NCBI GenBank assembly: GCA_963840075.1
Contig: CAWIXS010000030.1
Span: forward strand, 1-64,000
Direction of reading: 5' to 3'
Length of the DNA stretch: 64,000 nt
From: AWTP1-13 sp963840075
Lineage (GTDB): Bacteria > Pseudomonadota > Alphaproteobacteria > Rhizobiales > Hyphomicrobiaceae
Part shown: in pieces, positions 8,507 through 19,631 of the stretch
Layout of the letters: each line of letters starts with the position of its first letter
How positions within the stretch are numbered: the stretch's first letter is position 1
The notes under the pieces: generated by a model
Databases searched by the model: none
What the model was told of the DNA's origin: nothing
Seen by the model: the letters and a program-made list of their open reading frames with translations, nothing else
Translations under genes and position numbers: made by a program

Positions 8507-8933
8507 TGCGGCACTGCCGGCGTCCTGGCGCGATCTGGAGCGGTTCGCGTTCGGCGACAGCCCGGAGATGGCGGACGAGCTTCTGGCGCTCGTTCTGGCA
8601 GGAACGAAGACCGCCACCTGCAGCGCCCTGTCCGAGCACGAGGCCGAGGGCGACCCGATAGACCCGACGGTCGGCGATCGCAGCGTCGTGCTCGACGGAC
8701 GCGGCCGGCCGGCGTGCATGATCGAGACCAGCGAGGTTGCAATCAGGCGGTTCGACGAGGTCGATGCGGCCTTCGCCTGCGACGAGGGCGAGGGCGACCG
8801 CAGCCTCGCCTACTGGCGCTCGGAGCACGAGCGCTTCTTCGGCAGGCACGGCGTGTTCTCCGAGGACATGCTCCTCGTCTGCGAGCGCTTCCGCCTGGTC
8901 GAGGTTCTCCCGCTGGTCGAGGAGACGGAGTGA
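8496..8933 (+). CDS. ASCH domain protein
   Basis: 145 aa, soluble. The ASCH fold (PUA-like, RNA- or nucleoside-binding) is indicated by the N-terminal helix LERFAFGDSPEMADELLALVLAGTKTATC, then VGDRSVVLDGRGRPACMIET and the C-terminal YWRSEHERFF of the YqfB/ASCH type. Some ASCH proteins act on acetylated cytidines; the activity here is unknown. The start overlaps the PAP2 gene end, giving a likely operon OmpA-PAP2-ASCH. Confidence 0.8.
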   Translation: MSDDAALPASWRDLERFAFGDSPEMADELLALVLAGTKTATCSALSEHEAEGDPIDPTVGDRSVVLDGRGRPACMIETSEVAIRRFDEVDAAFACDEGEGDRSLAYWRSEHERFFGRHGVFSEDMLLVCERFRLVEVLPLVEETE

Positions 8934-8975
8934 GACGCAGGCCCTGCGGGATGCGGTATCGGTGTGCAGCGCCTG

Positions 8976-9656
8976 TTACACGGGCATCAGGCCGGCGGCC
9001 TGGTAGGCCGCGGCGGCCTCGGTCGAGGACAGCGCTCCAATCAGCGCGCGTGCCGGGCCTGCGCGGGCCGAGCCGGAGAAGGCGGCCGCCGCAAAGACGG
9101 TGGGCGTCTGCAGGCTGGCCGGCAGGGGGCCCACGATATCGACGCCGGGCACCGCCATCAGCTCGCTCAGCTGCTGGACCGCCATCTCGGCCTCCCCGCG
9201 CGCGACCAGCGCGGCCGTCAGGCCGCTCGGGATGATCGTGGCCTTGGCGTTGACGGCATCGGCGATGCCGAGCCGCTCGATCAGCTTGGCGAAATAGACG
9301 CCGCTGGCGCCGAGGCGCGAGTAGGCGAGCGATTGCGCCGCGAGCAGCGCGGCAGTGAGCGCCTCGGGGGTGGCGATATCGGGCCTGGGGGCGCCCGCCT
9401 TCACGGCGAGCCCGACGGTCGATCGCCCGAGATCGACGGCGCTGGTGCCGTCCAGGATGCCGCGCGCGGCCAGATCGTCGATCCCGTCTCGGGTGAGAAT
9501 GGCAACGTCGGCGGTCTCGCCCGCCTTGATGCGCTCGAGCAGCTTGTTGGTCGGGTCGTAGTCGACGGCGAGCGTCGTGCCATGGGCCGCCTCGAAGCGG
9601 GCAATGAGGCCGAGGAGCGCGCCCTGGACAGCATGCGTGGAGAACACCTTCAGCAT
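8976..9656 (-). CDS. ModA-like substrate-binding protein without signal peptide
   Basis: 226 aa with the type-2 periplasmic-binding fold: VFSTHAVQGALLGLIARFEAAHG, a ligand-loop region DVAILTRDGIDDL, and the hinge segment LGASGVYFAKLIERLGI. It resembles the molybdate-binding ModA family. No N-terminal secretion signal is seen and no modBC transporter genes lie nearby, so it may be a cytoplasmic sensor or an orphan. Convergent with the ASCH gene; 45 bases downstream of the oxidoreductase gene on the same strand. Confidence 0.72.
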   Translation of the reverse strand: MLKVFSTHAVQGALLGLIARFEAAHGTTLAVDYDPTNKLLERIKAGETADVAILTRDGIDDLAARGILDGTSAVDLGRSTVGLAVKAGAPRPDIATPEALTAALLAAQSLAYSRLGASGVYFAKLIERLGIADAVNAKATIIPSGLTAALVARGEAEMAVQQLSELMAVPGVDIVGPLPASLQTPTVFAAAAFSGSARAGPARALIGALSSTEAAAAYQAAGLMPV

Positions 9657-9701
9657 CGGTCGCCCTCGGGGTCGGCCCCCGCAGCCGGAGGGTCTGACCT
9701 C

Positions 9702-10688
9702 CTACGGCAGCTCCAACACAATTCGTCCGCGCACCCTGCCAGCCAGCACATCCACGGCAAGAGCGACCACATCAGCGATCGGCCGCGTCGCGGTCATGGC
9801 CGCGAGCTTCGCGCGGTCGAGGTCGCGCGCCAGGCGGTCCCAGGCCTCGATGCGCGCCGCCTTCGGCGCCATCACCGAGTCGATGCCGGCGAGCGTCACC
9901 CCGCGCAGGATGAAGGGCGCCACCGAGGTGGCGAGGTCCATGCCCTGGGCGAGCCCGCAGGCCGCGACGGCGCCCCCGTACTGCGTCATGCTCAGCACGT
10001 TGGCGAGCGTGTGGCTGCCGGCGACATCGACGCCGCCCGCCCAGCGCTCCTTGCCCAGCGGTTTGGCCGGCCCGGCGAGCTCACCACGGTCGATCACCTC
10101 CGCCGCGCCCAACGCCTTCAGATAGGCCGCCTCGCTGGGACGGCCCGTGGAGGCGACCACCTGGTAGCCGAGCTTCGCCAGCAGGGCCACCGCCACGCTG
10201 CCCACGCCTCCGGCGGCCCCGGTGACCACCACGGGCCCGCTTGCCGGCGCCACGCCATGGCGCTCCAGCGCGAGCACGCACAGCATGGCGGTGTAGCCGG
10301 CCGTCCCGATCGCCATGGTCTCGGCGGCGGAGAGACCCGCGGGCTTCTTGACCAGCCAGTCGCCGTTCACGCGCGCCACCTGCGAATAGCCGCCGTAGTG
10401 CGAGACGCCGGCCTCCCAGCCGTTAAGGATCACCTCGTCGCCCGGCTTGAGCTCCGGATGCCTCGATGCGAGCACACTGCCCGCGAGATCGATGCCGGGG
10501 ATCATCGGCCAGCGCCGGATGATCGGCGCCTTGCCGGTGACGGCCAGGGCATCCTTGTAGTTCACCGTGGAATGGCTGATCCTGACGGTGACATTGCCGT
10601 CCATCAGGTCCGCCTCGCCCAGCTCCGTCCAGGACAGCTCCGGACCTTTCTCACCTTTGCTGGCAACGAACGCATGGAAGCGCGGCAT
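9702..10688 (-). CDS. quinone oxidoreductase, AcuI/YhdH type (acrylyl-CoA reductase-like)
   Basis: 328 aa, zinc-independent medium-chain reductase. The catalytic-domain motif STVNYKDALAVTGK, PMIPGIDLAGSV and the NADPH-binding VVVTGAAGGVGSVAVALLAKLG are characteristic of the YhdH/AcuI group, which reduces acryloyl-CoA to propionyl-CoA. The start at 10688 matches the family (MPRFHAFVASK). No dddP/acuK neighbours are present, so the physiological substrate is uncertain. Confidence 0.87.
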   Translation of the reverse strand: MPRFHAFVASKGEKGPELSWTELGEADLMDGNVTVRISHSTVNYKDALAVTGKAPIIRRWPMIPGIDLAGSVLASRHPELKPGDEVILNGWEAGVSHYGGYSQVARVNGDWLVKKPAGLSAAETMAIGTAGYTAMLCVLALERHGVAPASGPVVVTGAAGGVGSVAVALLAKLGYQVVASTGRPSEAAYLKALGAAEVIDRGELAGPAKPLGKERWAGGVDVAGSHTLANVLSMTQYGGAVAACGLAQGMDLATSVAPFILRGVTLAGIDSVMAPKAARIEAWDRLARDLDRAKLAAMTATRPIADVVALAVDVLAGRVRGRIVLELP

Positions 10689-11470
10689 GGATCCTCCGGG
10701 GCGTGGGCTTGACCGGGCCGATGTGGAGTTGTACCGCGATCCCAGCCGTGATGCCGCCAAATCGCATTCGCCCGGCTTTCCCGCAGCATCGGGTGGGAAC
10801 CAAGGCGCCCCTGGGCCGGCCAAGTGATCGGCGCCACCTCTGGCTTGCATGTGCCAATCAGTTTCCGCGCTGGCAGGGCCGAGGCGGGGTGGCACAGGGG
10901 GCCTGCCCCTGAGGACCTGCCTGGCCCGGAGGTGCCCTCAAATCGCTTCCTGTGCAGCCGCAGAGGCCATCCGGACGGCCATCGGGGCCGCCGAGCAGAT
11001 GGCGGCCGGCGGCGCATGCAACATTGCGGGCAGGCGGAGCAATAATTGGGAAGGCGTAAGGTGTCCGCCGGCAATCCGGGGTTGGAGCGGCTGCAACCAC
11101 TGAACCAAGCGTGAACGCGGCTGTATCTGTAGCGCAACATCATTTGCCCCGGACGGGAAAACTTTTTTCTTTGGGTGACCGCCCCTGCATCTTGGGAGCG
11201 ATTGCCGGGCGTCGGCGGTTTCTCATATGAACGTTTGATGAATACATCGCCTATTCATGAAACTGCAGATCGGTAGTTCAAGTATATCCATGTTGTCACT
11301 GAGCATCGTTGGTGCGGCATCTGGGAAACTCTCTGCAGCACGGCAAGATGAGGCGCCGTAAAGGCTCAATTTTGCTTGGCATGGTCCCGAGCTCTCTCGT
11401 AGACTCGTCCTCGTGGCGCCGCACCTTCGGGGCCAGAGAGCCGGCTCATCCCGGCAGGGAGGAAGCAACG
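10689..11470 (+). other. long intergenic region (about 780 bases)
   Basis: It lies upstream of the oxidoreductase (minus strand) and of the 27-codon membrane peptide (plus strand), so it must hold two divergent promoters. No frame translates to a protein-like sequence. The stretch around 11150-11350 is distinctly richer in A and T than its flanks (for example GGAAAACTTTTTTCTTTGGG) and is the most likely promoter area. No repeat or RNA gene was recognised. Confidence 0.5.
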
Positions 11471-11554
11471 ATGGACCTCAGGATGAGGCTCAACGTGCTC
11501 GCTGCCATCATCTCCCTCGCCTTCCTGACTGCGATCGTCGTGGGCATGTTGTGA
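11471..11554 (+). CDS. putative small membrane peptide (27 aa)
   Basis: Reading frame of 27 codons with a strong ribosome-binding site (GGGAGGAAG, 6 bases before ATG). The peptide has a short charged head (MDLRMRLN) followed by a single hydrophobic helix (VLAAIISLAFLTAIVVGML), so it would be a one-span inner-membrane peptide. An intrinsic terminator 90 bases downstream closes the transcript. Function unknown; such single-span peptides often modulate larger membrane complexes. Confidence 0.6.
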   Translation: MDLRMRLNVLAAIISLAFLTAIVVGML

Positions 11555-11642
11555 GATTGTGAGATTGGAGGAAGCAGCAGCTCGGATCGACCGGAGCAAA
11601 CGATCCCCGGCAACGGCTGAGACCAATCTCTCGAAAAGCACC

Positions 11643-11671
11643 AAAGGTGCGGGAAAGCCTCCCGCACCTTT
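11643..11671 (+). terminator. intrinsic terminator hairpin
   Basis: Perfect 11-bp stem AAAGGTGCGGG / CCCGCACCTTT with a 7-base loop, followed by TGTCATTCTT. It lies between the 27-codon peptide gene (plus) and the end of metH (minus) and could serve both directions. Confidence 0.85.
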
Positions 11672-11736
11672 GTCATTCTTGGCGCAGCCAGGACTCACGG
11701 CCGCATGTGGTGCAGAGCCGAGGGCAGTCCGTCCCG

Positions 11737-14433
<2,697 letters not shown>

Positions 14434-14450
14434 TCTTTTGTCCTTGCGCC

Positions 14451-14855
14451 TTATGGGATGAGCTGTACGCGCTGGTGCTTCAAGGGCCGCACGGCAGCGA
14501 TCGTTTCGAAATCCCGATCATTGTGGAGAAGCGTCAGGTCATGCTCGAGTGCGACCATGGCGACGCAACAATCCAACGTGCTGCGCACCGTGAACCCACG
14601 TTGCCTCAGCTCGAAGTAGGTTCGAGCCGCCTCCGTCCAACCGCCGAGGCTCATCTCCATGTAGCTTTGGCCGTCGAGGTATTCGAGCATCCGTGTCCAC
14701 TCGCGCTCGTCGCGACATCCCTGCAGGAGCTCCGCGCGAATGAACTGACAAAAAACGATCTCTTCGTTGCCAATCACGCTCTGCACGCGCTGTGAGGCGA
14801 CACCTGAGGGATCGCGGTAGATGGGAATCCAAATGGAGGTGTCAATCAGCAGCAT
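14451..14855 (-). CDS. vapC: VapC-type PIN-domain ribonuclease toxin
   Basis: 134 aa PIN-domain protein. The acidic active-site residues are all visible: Asp5 (LLIDTSIWI), Glu42 (FIRAELLQG), Asp95 (RSTLDCCVA) and Asp113 (LLHNDRDF), so it is probably an active Mg-dependent RNase that cleaves tRNA or rRNA when freed. It overlaps the antitoxin gene by 14 bases, the usual translationally coupled arrangement. It is unusual in lying inside the metF-metH operon on the same strand. Confidence 0.9.
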   Translation of the reverse strand: MLLIDTSIWIPIYRDPSGVASQRVQSVIGNEEIVFCQFIRAELLQGCRDEREWTRMLEYLDGQSYMEMSLGGWTEAARTYFELRQRGFTVRSTLDCCVAMVALEHDLTLLHNDRDFETIAAVRPLKHQRVQLIP

Positions 14856-15063
14856 CGCCCGCTCGCAAGGCCTTGTAGTCGTAATCGTCCCTCAGACGGA
14901 CATCCCCTACGAGGTCGAACATACTCTTGCGCGGGTGGCGTTTGCGGTGTTCGGTGACATAGGATTCCAAGGCACGCTCGATTGCCTCGCGCTCGCTGGC
15001 CGCGCCTGTGATCTCCATCGCTTCGCGGATCAAGTCGTCTTTGATCTCGACTGTCTTATCCAT
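14842..15063 (-). CDS. vapB: VapB-type antitoxin
   Basis: 73 aa from ATG 15063, preceded by GGAG at 6 bases; a GTG four codons earlier is a weaker alternative. The N-terminal ribbon-helix-helix-like half (KTVEIKDDLIREAMEITGA, SEREAIERALESY) would bind the operator and the C-terminal tail (SMFDLVGDVRLRDDYDYK) would block the VapC active site. It lies 46 bases behind the metH N-terminal gene; the short gap may hold its own promoter, but no clear operator was seen. Confidence 0.88.
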   Translation of the reverse strand: MDKTVEIKDDLIREAMEITGAASEREAIERALESYVTEHRKRHPRKSMFDLVGDVRLRDDYDYKALRAGDAAD

Positions 15064-15109
15064 CGAATTCTCCACTCAACGTGAAACGTCGGACCCCTGT
15101 TAGCACACC

Positions 15110-16171
15110 TTACCCGTGCACGAACGGCTCGAGGCCGGAGAGGCGCATGCGGGGCTCCAGCCTGGGCACCGGGCGCGGCGGATATTGCGCCACGTGGGCG
15201 GCGATCTCGGCGATGTGCTCCGGGGTGGAGCCGCAGCAGCCGCCGACGATGTTGACGAGGCCGTCCCTGGCCCAGGGACCCAGCTGGCAGGCCATGTCGT
15301 GCGGGCCCTCGTCGTACTCGCCCATGGCGTTCGGCAGGCCCGCGTTGGGATAGGCGATAGTGAGCGTCTCGGCGACGGCGGCGATCTCGGCGAGATAGGG
15401 CCGCATCAGCTCGGCGCCGAGCGCGCAGTTCAAACCAACCGCGAAGGGCTCCAGGTGCCGGATCGAGAAATAGAACGCCTCGGGCGTCTGTCCCGACAGC
15501 GTGCGACCGGAACGGTCCGTAATCGTCCCCGAGATGATCAGCGGCAGCTCCACGCCGGTCGCGTCGAACGCCTGCAGGGCCGCGAAGCCTGCCGCCTTGG
15601 CGTTCAGCGTGTCGAACACGGTCTCGATCAAGAGCATGTCGGCGCCGCCTTCGATCAGCCCGCGCGCCTGCTCGCCGTAGGCCGCGACCAGCTCGTCGAA
15701 GGTGATGCCGCGGAAGCCGGGGTTGTTGACATCGGGCGAGATGGAGGCGGTGCGGTTGGTCGGTCCCATGGCCCCGGCGACGAAGCGGGGCTTGCCGGGT
15801 GTCGCCTCTGCCGCCGCATCGGCCGAGGCGCGCGCCAGCTTCGCGGCAGCGGCGTTGAGCTCGAAGGCCAGGTCCTCCATGCCGTAGTCGGCAAGCGAGA
15901 CGCGCTGGGCGTTGAACGAGTTGGTGCAGACGATGTCGGCGCCTGCCCCGAGGTAGCCGTCGTGGATCGCGGCAATCGCCTCCGGCCGCGTCAGGACCAG
16001 GAGGTCGTTGTTGCCCTTGACCGGCCGCGCATGGTCGCGGAAGCGCTCGCCCCGGTAGGTCGCCTCGTCGAACCGGTAGCGCTGGATCATGGTGCCCATG
16101 GCGCCGTCGATGACGAGGATCCGCTTGGCGGCCTCGGCCTTCAGGGCGGCGATGCGTTGCGCGCGGGTCAT
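15110..16171 (-). CDS. metH1: homocysteine S-methyltransferase (MetH N-terminal protein)
   Basis: 353 aa, the zinc-dependent homocysteine-binding barrel of methionine synthase. Motifs: ILVIDGAMGTMIQRY at the start, GADIVCTNSFNAQ, and the zinc ligands in VGLNCALG and VNIVGGCCGSTPEH. It is separated from the cobalamin part, as in some other alphaproteobacteria, so homocysteine methylation needs the two proteins to meet. The ATG overlaps the metF stop (ATGA), indicating translational coupling in the operon regulator-metF-metH1. Confidence 0.93.
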   Translation of the reverse strand: MTRAQRIAALKAEAAKRILVIDGAMGTMIQRYRFDEATYRGERFRDHARPVKGNNDLLVLTRPEAIAAIHDGYLGAGADIVCTNSFNAQRVSLADYGMEDLAFELNAAAAKLARASADAAAEATPGKPRFVAGAMGPTNRTASISPDVNNPGFRGITFDELVAAYGEQARGLIEGGADMLLIETVFDTLNAKAAGFAALQAFDATGVELPLIISGTITDRSGRTLSGQTPEAFYFSIRHLEPFAVGLNCALGAELMRPYLAEIAAVAETLTIAYPNAGLPNAMGEYDEGPHDMACQLGPWARDGLVNIVGGCCGSTPEHIAEIAAHVAQYPPRPVPRLEPRMRLSGLEPFVHG

Positions 16172-17088
16172 GCGTCGACCGTCTCCTCGGCGCGGACCGC
16201 CGCCGGCCGCAGCCCCAGGAGGTGGCAGATGGCGTAGACGAGGTCGGCGCGGTTCAGCGTGTAGAAGTGGAACTGGCGGATGCCCTGGTCGACCAGGTCC
16301 ATCACCTGCTCGGCGGCGACCGCGGCCGCCACCAGATGGGTGGTCGGGGGATCGTTGTCGAGCCCGTCGAAGCGCCGCGCCAGCCAGGAGGGCATGGTGG
16401 CGCCGCAGCGCCCGGCGAAGCCCGCGACCTGCCCGAAGTTGTGGATCGGCACGATGCCGGGGACGATCGGCGCCCAGATGCCGTGCGCCCGCGCCGCCTC
16501 GAGGAAGCGCAGGTAGTGCGCGTTGTCGAAGAAGAACTGGGTGATGACGCGGCTGGCGCCGGCATCGATCTTGGCCTTCAGGTTGTCGAGGTCCGCGGCG
16601 ACGGTCGGGCTGTCGGGATGCTTCTCGGGGTAGCCGGCAACCGAGACCTCGAAGTTGGCGATGCGCTTGAGGCCTGCCACCAGGGCGGCGGCATTGGCAT
16701 AGCCGCGGGAATGCGGCACGTAGCGGGTGCCGGCACCCTCGGGGGGATCGCCGCGCAACGCCACGATGTGGCGTACGCCCGCCGCCTTGTAGCTCCGCGC
16801 CACCGCGTCGATCTCGGCCCTGGTGGCGCGCACGCAGGTGAGGTGCGCGGCCGGCACGAGGCCGGTCTCGCGCACGAGCCGCGCCACGGTGGCGTGCGTG
16901 CGCTCGCGCGTCGAGCCGCCGGCGCCGTAGGTCACCGACACGAACCGCGGCCGCAAGGGCTCGAGCCGCCGGACCGCGGCCCACAACGCCTCCTCCATCC
17001 TCTCCGTCTTGGGCGGGAAGAACTCGAAGGAGACGGAGATGTCGCCGTCGCCGACCAATCGGCTGCGACGCTCCAGGGTCTTGTCCAT
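16168..17088 (-). CDS. metF: methylenetetrahydrofolate reductase
   Basis: 306 aa FAD-dependent TIM-barrel enzyme reducing 5,10-methylene-THF to 5-methyl-THF, the methyl donor for the adjacent methionine synthase. Seen: VSFEFFPPKTERMEEALW with the conserved Glu, FVSVTYGAGGSTRERTH, HIVALRGDPPEG and VITQFFFDNAHYLRFLE. It overlaps the upstream regulator by ATGA and the downstream gene by ATGA. Confidence 0.95.
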   Translation of the reverse strand: MDKTLERRSRLVGDGDISVSFEFFPPKTERMEEALWAAVRRLEPLRPRFVSVTYGAGGSTRERTHATVARLVRETGLVPAAHLTCVRATRAEIDAVARSYKAAGVRHIVALRGDPPEGAGTRYVPHSRGYANAAALVAGLKRIANFEVSVAGYPEKHPDSPTVAADLDNLKAKIDAGASRVITQFFFDNAHYLRFLEAARAHGIWAPIVPGIVPIHNFGQVAGFAGRCGATMPSWLARRFDGLDNDPPTTHLVAAAVAAEQVMDLVDQGIRQFHFYTLNRADLVYAICHLLGLRPAAVRAEETVDA

Positions 17089-18128
17089 CACGCCATCTGC
17101 TCCAGCTTGTGCGCGCTGCCTTCGACCGCGGCGGCCTCCTCGGGACGGCCGGCGAGCCACAGCGACACGGTGAGCTTGTCTCTCTGCGCGGTCGCATCGG
17201 GGGCGAGATCGCGCGTCTCCAGGACCTCGAGGCCCAGCTCCGCGAGCCATTGGCCGATGAGCGCCCTGGCAAAGCCGAGGCGCTCGTGCGCGTACGCCTC
17301 GCGCAGGAACTCGAGCTCGTGCGGGGCGAAATCGACGATCAGCAGGCGCCCGCCGGGCGCCAGCACGCGCGCCGCCTCGCGAACGGCCCGCTGCGGGTCG
17401 CTCAGGAAGTGCAGCACGAGGTGGATCACCACGGCGTCGGCGCTCCGATCGGCGAGCGGCAGGTCGTAGATGTTGGCCTGGCGCACCTGGGCGTGGGCGA
17501 GGCCGGCGTGGGCGAGCTTGGCGCGCGCATAGGCGAGCATGGCGGGGTTGAGGTCGAGCCCCAGGCCGCGGCGGTAGCGCGCCCCGAACAGCTCCAGGAT
17601 GCGGCCGGTGCCGGCGCCGAGGTCGACCAGGAGATCGAACGGGCCCGGCCCCAGCGCGGCGGAGACCGCGGCCTCGACCTCGGCTTCCGCGACGTGCAGC
17701 GAGCGGATGCGGTCCCAATCGGCGGCGTGCGCCTGGAAATAGGCCTGCGCAGCCTCCTGGCGCTCGGCCTGGATGCTCTCGGCCCGGCGGGCATCGCGCT
17801 CGAGCACGGGATCGGACCGGTCGAGGAGTTGCAGCACCTCCGAGGCGACCTCACGGCCCGGCCCCGCCTCGGCGAGCCGGAAATAGACCCAGCTCCCCTC
17901 GGGCGCGCGCTCGAGGAGCCCAGCGTCCGCCAGCAGGCGCAGGTGCCGGCTGATGCGTGGCTGGCTCTGGTTGAGGATGCGCGTGAGGTCCTTGACGTTG
18001 AGCTCGCCGCGCGCCAGCAGCGCCAGCAGCCGCAGGCGGGTGGACTCGGCGACCGCCTTCAGGACGCCGACGGTGGTGTGGACACCCAGCACTGCGCGAG
18101 CAACCGTGGCCTCCCTGGACATGCCCAT
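17088..18128 (-). CDS. ArsR-family regulator fused to SAM-dependent methyltransferase (SahR-like)
   Basis: 346 aa. Residues about 15-95 form an ArsR winged helix (LKAVAESTRLRLLALLARGELNVKDLTRILNQSQPRISRHLRLL) without the arsenic-type metal Cys. Residues about 130-330 form a class-I methyltransferase (LLVDLGAGTGRILELF, GLDLNPAMLAYARA). The ArsR part resembles SahR, a known repressor that controls methionine-cycle genes in proteobacteria in response to S-adenosylhomocysteine; the methyltransferase fold may act as the ligand pocket. It heads the operon with metF and metH, and a perfect palindrome lies just before its start. Autoregulation is inferred. Confidence 0.87.
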   Translation of the reverse strand: MGMSREATVARAVLGVHTTVGVLKAVAESTRLRLLALLARGELNVKDLTRILNQSQPRISRHLRLLADAGLLERAPEGSWVYFRLAEAGPGREVASEVLQLLDRSDPVLERDARRAESIQAERQEAAQAYFQAHAADWDRIRSLHVAEAEVEAAVSAALGPGPFDLLVDLGAGTGRILELFGARYRRGLGLDLNPAMLAYARAKLAHAGLAHAQVRQANIYDLPLADRSADAVVIHLVLHFLSDPQRAVREAARVLAPGGRLLIVDFAPHELEFLREAYAHERLGFARALIGQWLAELGLEVLETRDLAPDATAQRDKLTVSLWLAGRPEEAAAVEGSAHKLEQMA

Positions 18129-18133
18129 AGCAT

Positions 18134-18149
18134 ATAAAGATATCTTTAT
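18134..18149 (-). promoter_or_regulatory. palindromic operator upstream of the met operon
   Basis: Perfect 16-base palindrome ATAAAGATATCTTTAT in AT-rich DNA, ending 5 bases upstream of the regulator ATG. No Shine-Dalgarno sequence fits between them, so the site overlaps the translation start region. It is the obvious binding site for the ArsR-type protein encoded next to it. Confidence 0.8.
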
Positions 18150-18309
18150 GCGTCAAGGAAAATGCGGGCGCGCGATCGGCCCGTGGTGAGCAACTCCTGC
18201 CGTCGCCCGTCCGGAACAACCTGTGCCCCTTTCCGTTCATTGCCATCAGACGCTGCGATTGCGACGCTGCGATTGCATGCGCATCCCAGTGAGACAGGGA
18301 GCAACGACG

Positions 18310-18753
18310 ATGTCCCTCCCGATGCAACAAGGTGCGCTCGGCGCAACGGTCGTTCTGTGCCTCTCTGCGCTGGCCGCCGCGGCCCAGGCCCCGGCATCCG
18401 CCCCATCCGACAAGCCTCCGGTGGCGGCTCCGGCGGAGCCGGCTCCGGGGCCTGGCCCATCGCCGCAGAGGCCCCGTGCGGCACCGCCCTCCGAGGCCCC
18501 GGCCGGACACGAGATGCTCGGGCTCAACGTCATCTCCTCGGACGGCAACAGGATCGGCGACGTGAGCGCCGTCAATATGGACCCGGACGGCAGGGTAACT
18601 GTGCTGCGCGTGCGAACCGGTGGCTTTCTCGGGTTCGGGGCGAGAATCGTGGCAATACCCGCGGGCAGGTTCGCGCGCAACGGGCAGGATGTTCTGCTCA
18701 CCTACACGGCCGAGGAGGTCGGCAGGCTGCCGGAGGTCAAGGACGGCCGCTAG
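18310..18753 (+). CDS. PRC-barrel domain protein, secreted
   Basis: 147 aa from ATG 18310 (GGGAGCAACG upstream). A signal peptide at residues 1-27 (VVLCLSALAAAAQA) is followed by a Pro/Ala-rich spacer and then a PRC-barrel beta domain (EMLGLNVISSDGNRIGDVSAV, VRTGGFLGFGARIVAIP). PRC-barrel proteins with signal peptides are common in alphaproteobacteria and may act in envelope or stress roles; the function is unknown. Transcribed away from the met operon. Confidence 0.82.
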   Translation: MSLPMQQGALGATVVLCLSALAAAAQAPASAPSDKPPVAAPAEPAPGPGPSPQRPRAAPPSEAPAGHEMLGLNVISSDGNRIGDVSAVNMDPDGRVTVLRVRTGGFLGFGARIVAIPAGRFARNGQDVLLTYTAEEVGRLPEVKDGR

Positions 18754-18992
18754 CCTCGGCCGACCAAGGTGAACAGTCGCTGGCCGGGTGCATCGGGCTG
18801 GTCCAAATCGCGGCGTGGCCGCCTTCCTCCGGGTTCACTGTGGGACGCGGACGATCGGGCTGCGTAACCCAACGCGGCAATGTCTTTGACCTTCCCCCCC
18901 ATTCGTGGTCAAAGTCGCACGGTGTGCGCTCGGACGCAGGGGCTGGGGCCGCCCCGGCGCCGAGAGGCGGCAACGGAGGGGTTTGAGCGGAC

Positions 18993-19625
18993 ATGTCGAT
19001 GGTTAGGGGTACCCTGCGGTCGATCGCGTCGCAATGGCGGCCACGTCTTGCACTGGCAGCCCTTTCGGGGTGCCTGTTCGCGGCCTTCGGCCTCGGGGGC
19101 CTGACGGCGGCTCCGCCGCGCGCAGACGCGGCCGATCCCGCGGTCAAGTTCATGGCGCAGGTCGGGCGCGAGCTGGTAGCGGCTGCCCGTACGCGCTCGC
19201 CCACGGTGATGGCCAACGTCATCGAGCGCTACGGCGACGTGTCCTATATCGGCCTCTATTCCCTGGGGTCGTATCGCAACCAGCTGTCGGCAGACGAGAA
19301 GACTGCGTACTACGGCGGCATGGTGCGCTTCATCAGCCGCTATGCCACCTCCGAGGCGCCAAAGTACCCCGTCGCACGCGTTGAATGGGTGGACCAGAGC
19401 TTCCGCGGCGCCAACGGGCTCATGGTCGATTCCAAGCTGGTCCTGGAGGACGGCAGCACCTACGAGGTGCGCTGGCTTCTCGTCCAGCGCAACGGCAGCT
19501 ACAAGGTGCGCGACGCCATGGTGGTGGGCTTCTGGGTGACGCCGTTCCTGAAGCAGCTGTTCGAGGACTACATCGCCCAGAACGGCGGCAACCCGCGCGC
19601 CCTGGTCGCCGCACTCAACCGGTGA
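18993..19625 (+). CDS. MlaC/Ttg2D-family phospholipid-binding protein
   Basis: 210 aa with an N-terminal signal segment (LALAALSGCLFAAFGLGGL), then the MlaC fold: FMAQVGRELVAAARTRS, ERYGDVSYIGLYSLG, and a beta core (VEWVDQSFRGANGLMVDSKLV, YEVRWLLVQRNGSYKVRDAMVVGFWVT). MlaC proteins carry phospholipids between outer and inner membrane. No mlaFED genes are nearby. Strong ribosome-binding site GGAGGGG before the start. Confidence 0.85.
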   Translation: MSMVRGTLRSIASQWRPRLALAALSGCLFAAFGLGGLTAAPPRADAADPAVKFMAQVGRELVAAARTRSPTVMANVIERYGDVSYIGLYSLGSYRNQLSADEKTAYYGGMVRFISRYATSEAPKYPVARVEWVDQSFRGANGLMVDSKLVLEDGSTYEVRWLLVQRNGSYKVRDAMVVGFWVTPFLKQLFEDYIAQNGGNPRALVAALNR

Positions 19626-19631
19626 GAGGTA

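Noticed and set aside
10604..11143. Cys-rich minus-strand frame upstream of the reductase
   Set aside because: It overlaps the reductase start in another frame, and the composition is typical of non-coding GC-rich DNA.
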